The notes: generated by a model not told the origin, from the letters alone. 64,000 nt of DNA from Streptomyces pseudovenezuelae (GCF_029892565.1 NZ_JARXVH010000010.1:1-64000); one strand, 5' to 3'; counted from the stretch's first letter, positions 53,824 to 62,905 are shown. Made by a program: numbers and translations.

Positions 53824-55740
53824 GTGACCACGACCGACGGCACCGTCCAGGGCCGCACACAGATATTCGGCTCCGCGCCGCCCAACCGCGCCTTCTCCGT
53901 CGTCCTGCTCGGCGACGGCTTCACCGCCGCGCAGCAGACCGACTTCGAGACCGTCTGCAAGGAGTTCGTCGACGCCCTGATCGCGACTCCGCCCTACGAC
54001 GAACTCGCGCCGGCGATCAACATCTGGCGTGTGAACGTCACCTCCACCGACTCCGGCGCCGACGACCCGGCCTCCGCCCCCGGCGGCACCGGCGCGACGG
54101 CCCGCACCTACTTCGACTCCACCTTCGGCGGCAACGGCATCCGCCGGCTGCTGGTCTGCAACAACTCGACCGTCTTACAGACGGCCGCGGCCCAGGTGCC
54201 GGAGTTCTCCGTGGCGATCGTCGTCGTCAACTCCACGGTCTACGGCGGCAGCGGCGGCTCGGTCGGCACGTACTCGCTGGCCGCCGGCGCCACCGAGATC
54301 GCCCTCCACGAGATCGGGCACACGGCCTACGGTCTCGCGGACGAGTACCCGTACTACGCCGGCGGCAACGAGACCGGCCACGACCACCACCCGGCCGGTG
54401 AGCCGGGCGAGCCGAACGTCACGCTCAACACCAACCGCACGACGCTGAAGTGGGGTTGGGCGGTCGCCGCGGCCACGGCCCTGCCCACCATGAGCAACCC
54501 GGACTGCGCGACGGTGGACAACCGGGCCAGTACGGTGGCGGCCGGCACGGTCGGCTGCTTCGAGGGCGCGCACTACTACCACTGCGGCGCCTTCCGCCCC
54601 GAACACAACTGCAAGATGCGGGAGTTGAGCATCCCGTTCTGCCGGGTCTGCCGTCAGGTGATCTGGAACCGGATCGGCCCGCTGGCCACCCTGCCCGCCC
54701 GCGACCGTACGCCGATCAGCGTCGTCGCCCGCTACCCCGAGCACCTCGACGTGTTCGCGGTCGCCTCGGACGGGCGCACCATGTCCGACTGGTGGGACCA
54801 GTCGAGCGGTTGGGCGGGCTGGTTCCAGCTGTCCGGCGGCTTCGCCTCACCCGGCGGCACCGGCTCGCCGATCACCTCGGTCGCCCGCTACTCGGGCCAC
54901 CTCGACCTGTTCGTCGTCGGCACCGACAACCGCGTCTACTCCTCGTGGTGGGACCGGTCCAGCGGCTGGGCGCCCTGGTTCCGGGTCGGCAGCCTCGTCG
55001 CCCGCCCCGGCTCGACGGTCAACGTGGTCAGCCGCTACTCCGACCACCTGGACCTGTTCACCACCGCCTCCGACGGCCGCACCATGTCGACGTGGTGGGA
55101 CGCCCGTACCGGCTGGGCCGCCGACTGGTTCCAGATCGGCGGCGGGGTCGCGGCGAACGGCGCCTCCGTCACCGCGGTCGCCCGGCACCCGTTCCACCTC
55201 GACGTGTTCACGGTGGGCACGGACAACCGCGTCTACAGCGCCTGGTGGGACGACCGCACCGGCTGGTCGGCCTGGTTCCCGCTGCCGGGCATCAGCTGCC
55301 GTCCCGACTCCACGGTCACCGCGGTCGCCCGCCACCCCGACCATCTCGACCTGTTCACCACCGCGTCCGACGGGAAGATCATGTCGACGTGGTGGGACGC
55401 CCGTGGCGGCTGGGCGAGTTGGTTCCAGATCGCCGGCGGCGTCGCCTCGGCGGGCTCCCCGGTGACGGCCGTGGTCCGCTACACGAACCACATGGACCTG
55501 TTCGTCGTCGGCACCGACAACCGGGTCTACTCCACGTGGTGGCACGACACCACGGGCTGGGCCGCCTGGTTCAACGTCTCCGGCGGCCTCGCCAAGCCCG
55601 GCAGCCAGATCGCGGCGCTGAGCCGGGTCACCGAGCACCTCGACGTGTTCTCGGTCGGCACGGACGGCCTGGTCCAGAGCACGTGGTGGGACGGCACGGG
55701 CGGCTGGGCCGCTGGCTGGTTCCGGCTCGCGATCAGTTAG
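53824..55740 (+). CDS. M64-family metallopeptidase with seven-repeat propeller lectin
   Basis: A 638-residue protein. The N-terminal ~290 residues are an M64 (IgA-peptidase-type) zinc protease with HEIGHTAYGLADEY (His162, Glu163, His166) and Cys-rich CGAFRPEHNCKMRE to CRVCRQV. The rest is seven ~50-residue repeats with HLDLF..GTDNRVYS.WWD..GW..WF, matching a PLL/fucolectin-like beta-propeller that binds sugars. No signal peptide is visible, so the route out of the cell, if any, is unclear. An in-frame TTA leucine codon occurs at residue 118 (54175-54177), which would make synthesis depend on the bldA tRNA. GTG start with GGGGGCGG upstream. Confidence 0.88.
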   Translation: MTTTDGTVQGRTQIFGSAPPNRAFSVVLLGDGFTAAQQTDFETVCKEFVDALIATPPYDELAPAINIWRVNVTSTDSGADDPASAPGGTGATARTYFDSTFGGNGIRRLLVCNNSTVLQTAAAQVPEFSVAIVVVNSTVYGGSGGSVGTYSLAAGATEIALHEIGHTAYGLADEYPYYAGGNETGHDHHPAGEPGEPNVTLNTNRTTLKWGWAVAAATALPTMSNPDCATVDNRASTVAAGTVGCFEGAHYYHCGAFRPEHNCKMRELSIPFCRVCRQVIWNRIGPLATLPARDRTPISVVARYPEHLDVFAVASDGRTMSDWWDQSSGWAGWFQLSGGFASPGGTGSPITSVARYSGHLDLFVVGTDNRVYSSWWDRSSGWAPWFRVGSLVARPGSTVNVVSRYSDHLDLFTTASDGRTMSTWWDARTGWAADWFQIGGGVAANGASVTAVARHPFHLDVFTVGTDNRVYSAWWDDRTGWSAWFPLPGISCRPDSTVTAVARHPDHLDLFTTASDGKIMSTWWDARGGWASWFQIAGGVASAGSPVTAVVRYTNHMDLFVVGTDNRVYSTWWHDTTGWAAWFNVSGGLAKPGSQIAALSRVTEHLDVFSVGTDGLVQSTWWDGTGGWAAGWFRLAIS

Positions 55741-55750
55741 GCGGTGACGC

Positions 55751-55855
55751 CGGCGACCCGGGTGGCAGGCAAGGCGGCCACCCGGGTCGCCGCCTCGCAT
55801 GACCTGGCATGACCTTGTGCTGGGCGCCCGTCCCCGTCTCCACGGGGCGGGCGCC
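55751..55855. terminator. Two strong hairpins between convergent genes
   Basis: The first hairpin has perfect 16-bp arms (55751-55766 and 55777-55792) with a 10-base loop. The second has arms 55823-55837 and 55842-55855 with one bulged T and a CTCC loop. They separate the M64 gene from the convergent sigma/GH128 gene. Confidence 0.8.
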
Positions 55856-55866
55856 TGTCTCGTCGA

Positions 55867-57837
55867 TCAGCGGGCGGCCTGGAAGGCCCGTCCCGCCACC
55901 GTCGCCGTCGTACCGTTCGTGAACAGCCCACTGCTCGGCTTCGACGGATCCGCGCCCAGCCCGAACCACGCGTAACGCTGCACGTAGGACAGGCCGTCCA
56001 GCGCCTTGGTGGACGCGGTGACGAAGTCCGCCTGCTTTTGCGGGGAGGGGAAACGCGTCCCCTGGGAGAAGTCGATCAGCGCGTACTCGGTGAGCCAGAT
56101 CGGCTTGTGATAGCGCGCGTACACCGCGGCCAGATACGACTTCAGCTGGTCCACCGCCTGCGGGGTGCGGAAGTCACCGCCGTACCAGTGCAGCGTGATG
56201 AAGTCGACCCGGTACCCCTTCGCCGCCGCACCGGACATGAACCGGTCCAGCCAGCCACCCGCCGTGTCCCCGCCGTACGCGACCGCGGGGCTGCCCAGGG
56301 TCTTGCCGGCCGCCATGAGCTTGGGCCACAGACCCAGCGCCTGCTCGACCGACATGTTGGACTGCTGCGCCATGTCCGGTTCGTTGAACCCGAGGAGATA
56401 GGGACCGTTCGCGCGGGCCTGGGCCAGGGCTCCGTCCGTGACGGAGTCCGCTCCCCAGATCATCGGCACGAAGGAGGTCGACGACGGTGTCGTGACCCCT
56501 TGGTGCTGGGTGTTCCAGGTGTAGTACCAACTCGCCCCGCTCGCGCCGAGCGCCTGACTCACCCCGTTGAAGGTCCACACGCCGACGCCCTTCTTGGCGC
56601 CGGAGGCGATCTGCACGGGGGCCGCGGCGGTGTGCTTGGAGGGAGTCGGCTTGGGCTTCCGGGTCGGGGACTGGCTGGGGCTCGCGGACTTGGAGAGGGA
56701 GGGGGACGGAGTGGCGCTGGGGGACGTGACGGCGACGGGGGTGGGCGGTGCCGACTCCGCGGCCGGGGCGGCGGAGCCTCCCGTCATCCGCGCCGCGACC
56801 AGCGCGGCCACCGCGACGACGGCGACGGCCGAACCACCGATGACCTGGTTACGAACACCACGCGCAGCCGTACGACCGGTCCGGCGCCCGTGACCTCGCC
56901 GCGCTCCCCGATGGCCGCGGCCCACTCCCCTGTGCGCGGACGGGGCGCCGGAACCGGACGAGGAACCGCCGTCGGAACCCGTACCGGACGAGGAACCGGC
57001 GCCCGAGCCGGCCGACTGACCGCCACCGGTGACGGTGACCAGCACGCGGGACGGGTCGAGGCTGGCGGGCACGGCCAGCAGTGGGAGACCGCTCAGCAGC
57101 CGGTCCATCGGGAGCAGCCCGTCGTCCAGGCCCTCGCACACCCGACAGTCACGGATGTGCCGGGCGAACCGCTTGCGCCACAGGGCACTCGGCGTGCCGT
57201 CCCACAGGGCGGCCATCTCGTCCAGCTCGGCACAGCGCGGGGTCGCGGTCAGCGACCGCACCACGACCCGCGATATCTCCATCTGCTTCTTCATGCGCTG
57301 CACCCGCACGGCGGCGTGCCGGTCGGACAGCCCCAGCGCGCCCGCGAGTTCGGCGCGTTCCAGCTCCCCGGTCTCCTCAAGCCACCACAGGGACAGCAGT
57401 TCCTGATCGTCCGTGTCGAGCCAGCGCGTGGCCTCGGCGACCTCGCGGCGCTGCTCGGTCAGTCCCAGCCGCAGGATGGTCAGACCGGCGAAGTCGAGGG
57501 CGGGGTCGGTGATCGCCTCCGCGTCCTCCAGGTGCGCCCGGCGGTCGCGGTCGGTGGCCCGCGACTGCTCACGGTCCCGCACCTGTCTGATCGTGATGGC
57601 CACCAGCCAGGACCGGAACGCGGAGGGGTCCCGCAGTTTCGGCAGCCCCCGCACCATGCGCAACAGCGTCTCCTGTACGACGTCATCGACGTCGGCGTGA
57701 CCGTTCAGGGCCCGGCCGACGATGTTGTAGACCAGCGGCAGGGACTGCGTGACCAGGGCGTCCAGGGCCTGTCTGTCGCCCGCGCCCGCGGCGGTCACCA
57801 CGCCGGAGTCGGGTCCACTCCTGTGGAACTTGGGCAT
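55867..57837 (-). CDS. ECF sigma factor fused to zinc anti-sigma motif, TM helix and GH128-like domain
   Basis: A 656-residue single polypeptide. Residues 15-95 form sigma region 2 (DVDDVVQETLLRM) and about 125-190 region 4 with an HTH. HIRDCRVC (His227, Cys231, Cys234) is the HxxxCxxC zinc motif of anti-sigma domains. A Gly/Ser- and Arg-rich linker leads to one TM helix (330-351), a Ser/Pro/Thr-rich outer linker, and a C-terminal domain (about 415-656) like GH128/Asl1 beta-1,3-glucanases, with LLGFNEPD (Glu486) and IWLTEYALI (Glu584). Related membrane-tethered ECF groups with carbohydrate domains are known in actinobacteria. It could bind glucan outside and release sigma activity inside. Divergent from a thaumatin-like gene. 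Confidence 0.88.
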   Translation of the reverse strand: MPKFHRSGPDSGVVTAAGAGDRQALDALVTQSLPLVYNIVGRALNGHADVDDVVQETLLRMVRGLPKLRDPSAFRSWLVAITIRQVRDREQSRATDRDRRAHLEDAEAITDPALDFAGLTILRLGLTEQRREVAEATRWLDTDDQELLSLWWLEETGELERAELAGALGLSDRHAAVRVQRMKKQMEISRVVVRSLTATPRCAELDEMAALWDGTPSALWRKRFARHIRDCRVCEGLDDGLLPMDRLLSGLPLLAVPASLDPSRVLVTVTGGGQSAGSGAGSSSGTGSDGGSSSGSGAPSAHRGVGRGHRGARRGHGRRTGRTAARGVRNQVIGGSAVAVVAVAALVAARMTGGSAAPAAESAPPTPVAVTSPSATPSPSLSKSASPSQSPTRKPKPTPSKHTAAAPVQIASGAKKGVGVWTFNGVSQALGASGASWYYTWNTQHQGVTTPSSTSFVPMIWGADSVTDGALAQARANGPYLLGFNEPDMAQQSNMSVEQALGLWPKLMAAGKTLGSPAVAYGGDTAGGWLDRFMSGAAAKGYRVDFITLHWYGGDFRTPQAVDQLKSYLAAVYARYHKPIWLTEYALIDFSQGTRFPSPQKQADFVTASTKALDGLSYVQRYAWFGLGADPSKPSSGLFTNGTTATVAGRAFQAAR

Positions 57838-57888
57838 GTGGGTCTGTTCCTCCGCGTGTGGTCCGGCTGTGGCGGCTTCCCAGGCCCA

Positions 57889-57911
57889 GAACCGGACTTC
57901 CGGAACCGGAC
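57889..57911. repeat. Direct repeat in the sigma/thaumatin divergent region
   Basis: GAACCGGAC occurs at 57889 and again at 57903, with the palindrome TTCCGGAA spanning the junction. GGAACC-like elements are typical ECF -35 motifs, so the site may serve autoregulation or the thaumatin gene. No matching -10 could be fixed. Confidence 0.35.
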
Positions 57912-58067
57912 CTGAGGAGCGCGCTCCCTGGAACGGAGACCGCCTGCGCAGCCGGGTACAACAGAAAAATCGGCCGATCGGCTTCGCAATTTATGTTGTC
58001 CGGCCGCCGTGGACCAGGTCACCGATAGGCAGGGACGCATCTGAAGAGGACGAGGAAGGGCGCAGGA

Positions 58068-59108
58068 ATGGCACGAGGACGCAGACGACACGGCGCACGG
58101 GCACCCCGCCGACGCCGGTGGTGGTACGCCGGGGCAGCCGCCCTCGCGACGACCGCCACGGTACTGATCGCCTACGGCGCGTGGTCGCCGTCCGGAACCG
58201 ACGGCCCTCGCACGGTGGACCGCCAGGACGCCGCCGCGCTCCCGTCCGGACCGGGCGGCCCGTCGCCCTCGCCGAGCCACAACCCTTCTGCCTCCCCTTC
58301 CCCTTCCCCTTCCCCTTCGCCGTCCGCCTCGGTCTCGGCCTCGCCCTCGGTCAAGGCCGGCGCGTCGGGAAAGAGCACGGGGAAGCCGACCGGCGGGTCG
58401 GAGGGGTCGGCGGGTCAGCCGTCGTCGGCGCCCGCGGGCAAGCGTCTGATCACGGTCGTCAACCGGACCCCGAAGACGGTCTGGGCGATCGTCACCAACA
58501 CCGCCGTCTACCCGCAGGGCCGCAAACTGGCCCCGGGCCAGAGCCTGTCGGTGACGGTGGCGAACAACTGGGGCGGCCGCATCTGGGGCCGCACGGGCTG
58601 CACCTCTACGGCCGCGGGGTACTGCGCGACCGGCGACTGCACCAGCGTCTGCAACGGCCCCAACCCGCCCACCACGTTGGGTGAGTTCACCTTCGACGCG
58701 TACGCGGGCATGGACTTCTACGACGTGAGCATGGTCGACGGTTCGAACCTGCCGATGTACATCAACGTCTCGCACACCACGACCGTCGACCCGGTCAGCT
58801 CCGCGGGCTGCTACAAGGGCGTCTGCACCACGGACGTCGACTGCCCCACCACGATGCGGGCCACCTCGGGCGGCCAGGTCATCGGCTGCAAGCCTCCGTG
58901 CGCGGCGTTCGGCGGCGACACGTACTGCTGTCGGGGCGCCTGGGCGGGCCGCGAGAACTGCGTGCCCTCGAAGTGGCCGGTGGACTACACCCAGGTCTTC
59001 AAGCGGGCCGCCCCGTACGCCTATTCGTACGCTTTCGACGACGGGGCGACGATGCCCTGCAAGGGGGCCTGCTACTACAAGGTGACCTTCGGGACGACCG
59101 GTTCGTAG
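58068..59108 (+). CDS. Thaumatin-like protein, membrane-anchored or secreted
   Basis: A 346-residue protein: Arg-rich N-terminus, one hydrophobic helix (about 19-38), a Ser/Pro/Ala linker with SPSPSP repeats (about 60-120), then a thaumatin-like domain with 14 cysteines (for example CATGDCTSVCNG, GCKPPCAAFGGDTYCC, MPCKGACYYKVTF). Thaumatin-like proteins in plants and fungi bind or cut beta-1,3-glucans. It is divergent from the GH128-fused sigma factor, which shares glucan-type recognition, so the pair may act together against fungal walls. GGAAGG and CAGGA precede the ATG. Confidence 0.9.
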   Translation: MARGRRRHGARAPRRRRWWYAGAAALATTATVLIAYGAWSPSGTDGPRTVDRQDAAALPSGPGGPSPSPSHNPSASPSPSPSPSPSASVSASPSVKAGASGKSTGKPTGGSEGSAGQPSSAPAGKRLITVVNRTPKTVWAIVTNTAVYPQGRKLAPGQSLSVTVANNWGGRIWGRTGCTSTAAGYCATGDCTSVCNGPNPPTTLGEFTFDAYAGMDFYDVSMVDGSNLPMYINVSHTTTVDPVSSAGCYKGVCTTDVDCPTTMRATSGGQVIGCKPPCAAFGGDTYCCRGAWAGRENCVPSKWPVDYTQVFKRAAPYAYSYAFDDGATMPCKGACYYKVTFGTTGS

Positions 59109-59132
59109 GAGGCCGGCCGCCTCTTCAGCGCG

Positions 59133-60131
59133 TCACAGCGTGGCGGTCGTGCTCTCCCCGGAGGCGCTGCCCGCGAGCCACTGGTCCCAGCCCAGGTTGA
59201 AGTCGGCGTAGCCGTTGTCGGCCGGGGCCTTGGCGCGGGGCGAGCCGGTGATGGTGATGGGGTCGCCCTGCTTGACCTGGCCGTAGAACCACTTGGCGTC
59301 GGCCATGGACAGGTGGACGCAGCCGTGCGAGCCGCGGGCGCTGCCGCTGCCCGGGTTCGGGTCGCCGGTCGAGTAGTGCACGTACGTGCCGGACTGGGTG
59401 AGGTGGACGTCCCAGGGCAGCGTCAGGTCGTAGTAGTTGGGGCTGCCCTTGTCGCAGCTGATGCCGACGCTGCAGGAGGTCATGTGGACCTTCTCCTGCT
59501 TGTCGATGACGGCCATCGTGCCGTTCCACGTCGGGTACTCGGCGCTGCCCGCGTTGATCGACAGGGTGCGCACCGGGCTGCCGTTGCGGGTCACCTTCAT
59601 GGTGTGGCCGGTCACGGAGACGTCCGCGCGCACGTCGTCACCGATCTTGAAGGTGTGCGTGTAGCCGTGCACGCCGTAGCGTCCGTTGCCGTTGCTGACG
59701 CCCTTCATGTCTGCGTCGATCTTCACCGTCGTACCGGAGGGCCAGTACGCCTTCGGGCGCCAGTCGGCTCGCTTGTCGCCCATCCAGTGCCAGGCGCCGG
59801 CCACCGGCTGCGAGGCACTCACCTTCATGTGCTTCTCGACCGTGGCCCGTGCCTTGGCCGCCACGGGGTTCGTGAAGATCACCGAGATCGGCATGGCCAC
59901 GCCGACGGTGGTTCCGGTCTGCGGGGTGATGGTGTCCAGCAGCATCGGCGGTCCGGCCGGTTTCGTCGGTGAGGGCGAGGCACTCACACTCGCCTTGCCC
60001 GACGCCTTCGCGTCGCCCCCACTCGCCTTGTCACTGCCGCCCCCGCCGCAGGCACTCGCGCCCACCAGCACCACACCCGTTATGAGCGCGATCCCTATGC
60101 TGCCCTTGCGCCGTCCCACGGCGTGCCCCAC
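59133..60131 (-). CDS. L,D-transpeptidase lipoprotein
   Basis: A 332-residue cell-wall enzyme that forms 3-3 peptidoglycan cross-links or attaches proteins to the wall. Signal peptide with lipobox VGASAC, a disordered Ser/Lys/Ala linker, an Ig-like domain (ISVIFTNPVAAKARATVEKHM) and a YkuD catalytic domain with SHGCVHL (Cys271). This layout matches actinobacterial Ldt proteins. GTG at 60131 is preceded by GAGAGAGA; a second GTG four codons later is possible. It converges on the thaumatin gene with a 24-bp gap. Confidence 0.92.
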   Translation of the reverse strand: MGHAVGRRKGSIGIALITGVVLVGASACGGGGSDKASGGDAKASGKASVSASPSPTKPAGPPMLLDTITPQTGTTVGVAMPISVIFTNPVAAKARATVEKHMKVSASQPVAGAWHWMGDKRADWRPKAYWPSGTTVKIDADMKGVSNGNGRYGVHGYTHTFKIGDDVRADVSVTGHTMKVTRNGSPVRTLSINAGSAEYPTWNGTMAVIDKQEKVHMTSCSVGISCDKGSPNYYDLTLPWDVHLTQSGTYVHYSTGDPNPGSGSARGSHGCVHLSMADAKWFYGQVKQGDPITITGSPRAKAPADNGYADFNLGWDQWLAGSASGESTTATL

Positions 60132-60238
60132 TCTCTCTCGCTCTTCGGCCCTGACAGACCCGGCTCCCTGTCAGACGGTCGGGGCGTGCCCCGCAGTTGC
60201 ACGTACCACGTAAAACGTGTCTCAAGACTCGTTACGCG

Positions 60239-61222
60239 TCACAGTTGCCGCGGCCGGGCTGCGTGGGCGTAGCGGGCGGCGAGGTCCCCGAACGCGGTGG
60301 CCAGTTGGGGCGGGCCGATGACCTCGATATCGGTGTCGAAGCGGCCGATGGCGGCGGCGAGTCCGGTCCATGACCAGGAGCCGAGGATGAGCCGGCAGTG
60401 GTGGGGACCGAGTTCCACGACGATTCCGTCCTGGGCGAAGGGCGCGACATCGGCGGCCGGGAGGTGGAGGACGACTTCGCCTCGGCAGGGCCAGTCGGTG
60501 GTGGTGCCGTCGTTGCCGCGGAACCGGCTGGTGACGAAGGTGGCGACGGAGCCGCCGGGGAGGTCGCGCGGGGCGAAGCGGGGGCCGGTGGGTGTGCGGG
60601 GCCGGATGCGGTCGACGCGGAAGGTACGCCAGTCCTCGCGGTGGAGGTCCCAGGCCACCAGGTACCAGTGATGCCGCCAGGTGACCAGGTGGTGGGGTTG
60701 TGCGCGGCGGACGTCAGCGGCCGAGGTGCTCGGACCCGGGGCGTAGTCGAAGCGCAGTTCCTCGTGGGCGTGGATGGCGCGGCTCAGGACCAGCAGGACC
60801 TGGGCGTCGACCTGGGGGGTGTCGCCGGCCGCCGCGGGCGGCTGGACCGCGGTGATGTGCAACAGGTCGATGCGGTGGCGCAGGCGGGGCGGCATGACCT
60901 GGCGGAGGGTGGCCAGCGCGCGGGAGGCGTCTTCGGCGACGGTGGTGCCGGCGGCCGCGGTCTGCAGCGCGACGGCCAGGGCGACGGCCTGCGCGTCGTC
61001 GAACAGCATGGGCGGCAGGTGAGTGCCGGCCTCCAGGCGGTAGCCGCCGGCCGGTCCTTTGACGGTCGTGATCGGGTAGTCGAGTTCGCGCAGGCGCTCG
61101 ATGTCACGGCGCACCGTGCGCGAGGTGACGCCGAGACGCTCGGCGAGATCGTCGCCGGACCAGTCACGGGGCGTTTGAAGGAGCGAGAGCAGCGCGAGCA
61201 GCCGGGCGGACGTCTTGTGCAT
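60239..61222 (-). CDS. WYL-domain transcriptional regulator
   Basis: A regulator of about 327 residues. The N-terminal HTH_11 has LAERLGVTSRTVRRDIERLRELDYPI and GPAGGYRL. The middle WYL domain has LVTWRHHWYLVAWDLHREDWRTFRVDRI, and a C-terminal WCX extension follows. WYL domains bind ligands such as nucleic acids or nucleotides. The start is taken at ATG 61222 (MHKTSARLL); the frame continues to 61252. Divergent from a VOC protein, its likely target. Confidence 0.88.
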   Translation of the reverse strand: MHKTSARLLALLSLLQTPRDWSGDDLAERLGVTSRTVRRDIERLRELDYPITTVKGPAGGYRLEAGTHLPPMLFDDAQAVALAVALQTAAAGTTVAEDASRALATLRQVMPPRLRHRIDLLHITAVQPPAAAGDTPQVDAQVLLVLSRAIHAHEELRFDYAPGPSTSAADVRRAQPHHLVTWRHHWYLVAWDLHREDWRTFRVDRIRPRTPTGPRFAPRDLPGGSVATFVTSRFRGNDGTTTDWPCRGEVVLHLPAADVAPFAQDGIVVELGPHHCRLILGSWSWTGLAAAIGRFDTDIEVIGPPQLATAFGDLAARYAHAARPRQL

Positions 61223-61382
61223 GACACCCATACTTCCCGGAGTACCGGACACGCCCTGTCCTCTACCTCTGCCAACGTGGCATACGCGCCGTTCGGGAGG
61301 CGTGACCCCTGGTCACGGCAGCCGCCGCTCGGCATCGACGGCCGACGGCACACATGTGTCACACCGAGGCAAGGAGCAGGTC

Positions 61383-61805
61383 ATGTCCGTCACGACCACC
61401 ACTCACCTGAACTTCCGGGGCACCGCAGGTGAGGCGCTGGACTTCTACCGGTCCGTCTTCGGCGGACGGACTGTCGCGGTCACCTACAAGGACGTGGGCG
61501 CCGTACGGAACGAGAGCGAGGCGGACTGGGTGATGTGGGGCGAGGTGGTCGGCGACGACGGCTTCCACGTCATGGCCTACGACGTGCCCTCGCAACTGCC
61601 CTGGAACCAGGGCGAGAACTCGTTCTTCGTCTCCGTGCGGGGAGACGAAGCCGAGGAGATCAGCGCCCTGTGGGGCAAGCTCGCCGAGGGCTCGACCATC
61701 GTGAGTCCGCTGGAGCCCGCGCAGTGGGCACCGTTGTACGGCATGCTCACCGACCGCTTCGGCGTCACCTGGGTCCTGGACGTCACCACTCCGTACAACG
61801 GCTGA
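61383..61805 (+). CDS. VOC-family (PhnB/glyoxalase-like) protein
   Basis: A 140-residue vicinal-oxygen-chelate protein of the PhnB type: THLNFRGTAGEALDFYRSVFGG at the N-terminus and MLTDRFGVTWVLDV at the C-terminus. AAGGAG lies seven bases before ATG 61383. Members include glyoxalases, resistance proteins and enzymes of unknown activity; the reaction here is unknown. Its position opposite the WYL regulator suggests joint control. Confidence 0.9.
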   Translation: MSVTTTTHLNFRGTAGEALDFYRSVFGGRTVAVTYKDVGAVRNESEADWVMWGEVVGDDGFHVMAYDVPSQLPWNQGENSFFVSVRGDEAEEISALWGKLAEGSTIVSPLEPAQWAPLYGMLTDRFGVTWVLDVTTPYNG

Positions 61806-61852
61806 ACCAACGGGGGTGGATGCCGGGCGCGCCAGGAAATCGCCGCCGATAT

Positions 61853-61871
61853 CGCCAGGCTTCCCCTGGCG
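61853..61871. terminator. Short hairpin between convergent genes
   Basis: CGCCAGG-CTTCC-CCTGGCG gives a 7-bp stem between the VOC gene and the convergent esterase gene. It is weak but the position fits a terminator. Confidence 0.35.
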
Positions 61872-61930
61872 GCCACCGTGATCGCGGAGATCACGAATCC
61901 GTAGCGGGCAGCCGTGGTCGTCACCCGTGG

Positions 61931-62905
61931 TCAGGCGGAGCCGTCAGTGAGCAGGAGTCGGGTGAGCCAGTCGGTGCGGGTTCGGCGGGCCGTGGCCGAG
62001 ATGTCTGCCTGCGGGTACAGGGCGTCGAAGCCGTGGAAGCCGCCTGCCCAGACGTGGAGTTCGGCCTGGCCGCCGGCCGCCCAGATGCGGGTGGCGTAGT
62101 CGGTGTCCTCGTCGCGGAAGACTTCGGCGGAGCCGGCGTCGATGTAGGTGGTCGGCAGGCCCGAGAGGTCCTCGGCCCGGGCGGGCGAGACGTACGCGGA
62201 CACCTCGTCGACGGTGCGGTCGCCGAGAACGGCTCGCCATCCGAACTCGTTCATCTCGCCGGTCCAGACACCGGGCACGCCGGAGTACTGGCGGCTGGAG
62301 GTGGTGGTGTTGCGGTGGTCGAGCATGGGGCAGATCAGCACCTGCGCGGCGATCGCCGGGGAGCCGAGGTCGCGTGCCAGCAGGGTGAGGCCCGCAGCGA
62401 GGCCGCCGCCCGCGCTGGCACCGGCGACGACGATCCGGGCGGGGTCGATGCCCAGTTCCTCGGAGTGTTCGACGGTCCAGAGCAGACCTTGGTGGCAGTC
62501 GTCGACGAGGGTGGTGCCGGTGACTTCCGGTGCGAGCCGGTAGTCCACGGAGACCACGACCGCGCCGAACTCGTCGAGCCACTCCAGCGGGATGTCGATC
62601 TGCGAGAAGCGGTCGCCCATGACCATCCCGCCACCGTGGATCCAGTAGACGCAGGGGGCGGCCGTGGTGCGCTCGGTGTTCGCGGGGCTGAAGACCGACA
62701 GGGGGATCGGGGCACCGTCCTTGGCGGGCACGGTGAGCTCGCGACGGTCGACCTGCCGGCGGGCGAGGAGGGGCTCGACGGGCGGCGAGGGGAGCTGACG
62801 CAGTTGCGCGAGCACTTCCGGGCTGAGCTGTGACATCAGCGGCATGTCGGCGAGCAGTTCACGCAGTTCGGGGTCGAGGGCGGGGCGTGCTGTGGCCATG
62901 GTCAT
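61931..62905 (-). CDS. HSL-family alpha/beta hydrolase (esterase/lipase)
   Basis: A 324-residue esterase of the hormone-sensitive-lipase family. Oxyanion motif YWIHGGGMV, nucleophile VAGASAGGG, Asp in YIDAGSAEVFRDED and His in GGFHGFDALYP form a complete active site. Cytoplasmic, likely acting on short acyl esters. ATG 62905 follows GAAAGG by about four bases; the frame opens earlier at 62932 without such a site. The next upstream gene on the same strand is an ABM monooxygenase 89 bp away, and an SDR gene follows divergently. The three may form a small detoxification set. Confidence 0.9.
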   Translation of the reverse strand: MTMATARPALDPELRELLADMPLMSQLSPEVLAQLRQLPSPPVEPLLARRQVDRRELTVPAKDGAPIPLSVFSPANTERTTAAPCVYWIHGGGMVMGDRFSQIDIPLEWLDEFGAVVVSVDYRLAPEVTGTTLVDDCHQGLLWTVEHSEELGIDPARIVVAGASAGGGLAAGLTLLARDLGSPAIAAQVLICPMLDHRNTTTSSRQYSGVPGVWTGEMNEFGWRAVLGDRTVDEVSAYVSPARAEDLSGLPTTYIDAGSAEVFRDEDTDYATRIWAAGGQAELHVWAGGFHGFDALYPQADISATARRTRTDWLTRLLLTDGSA

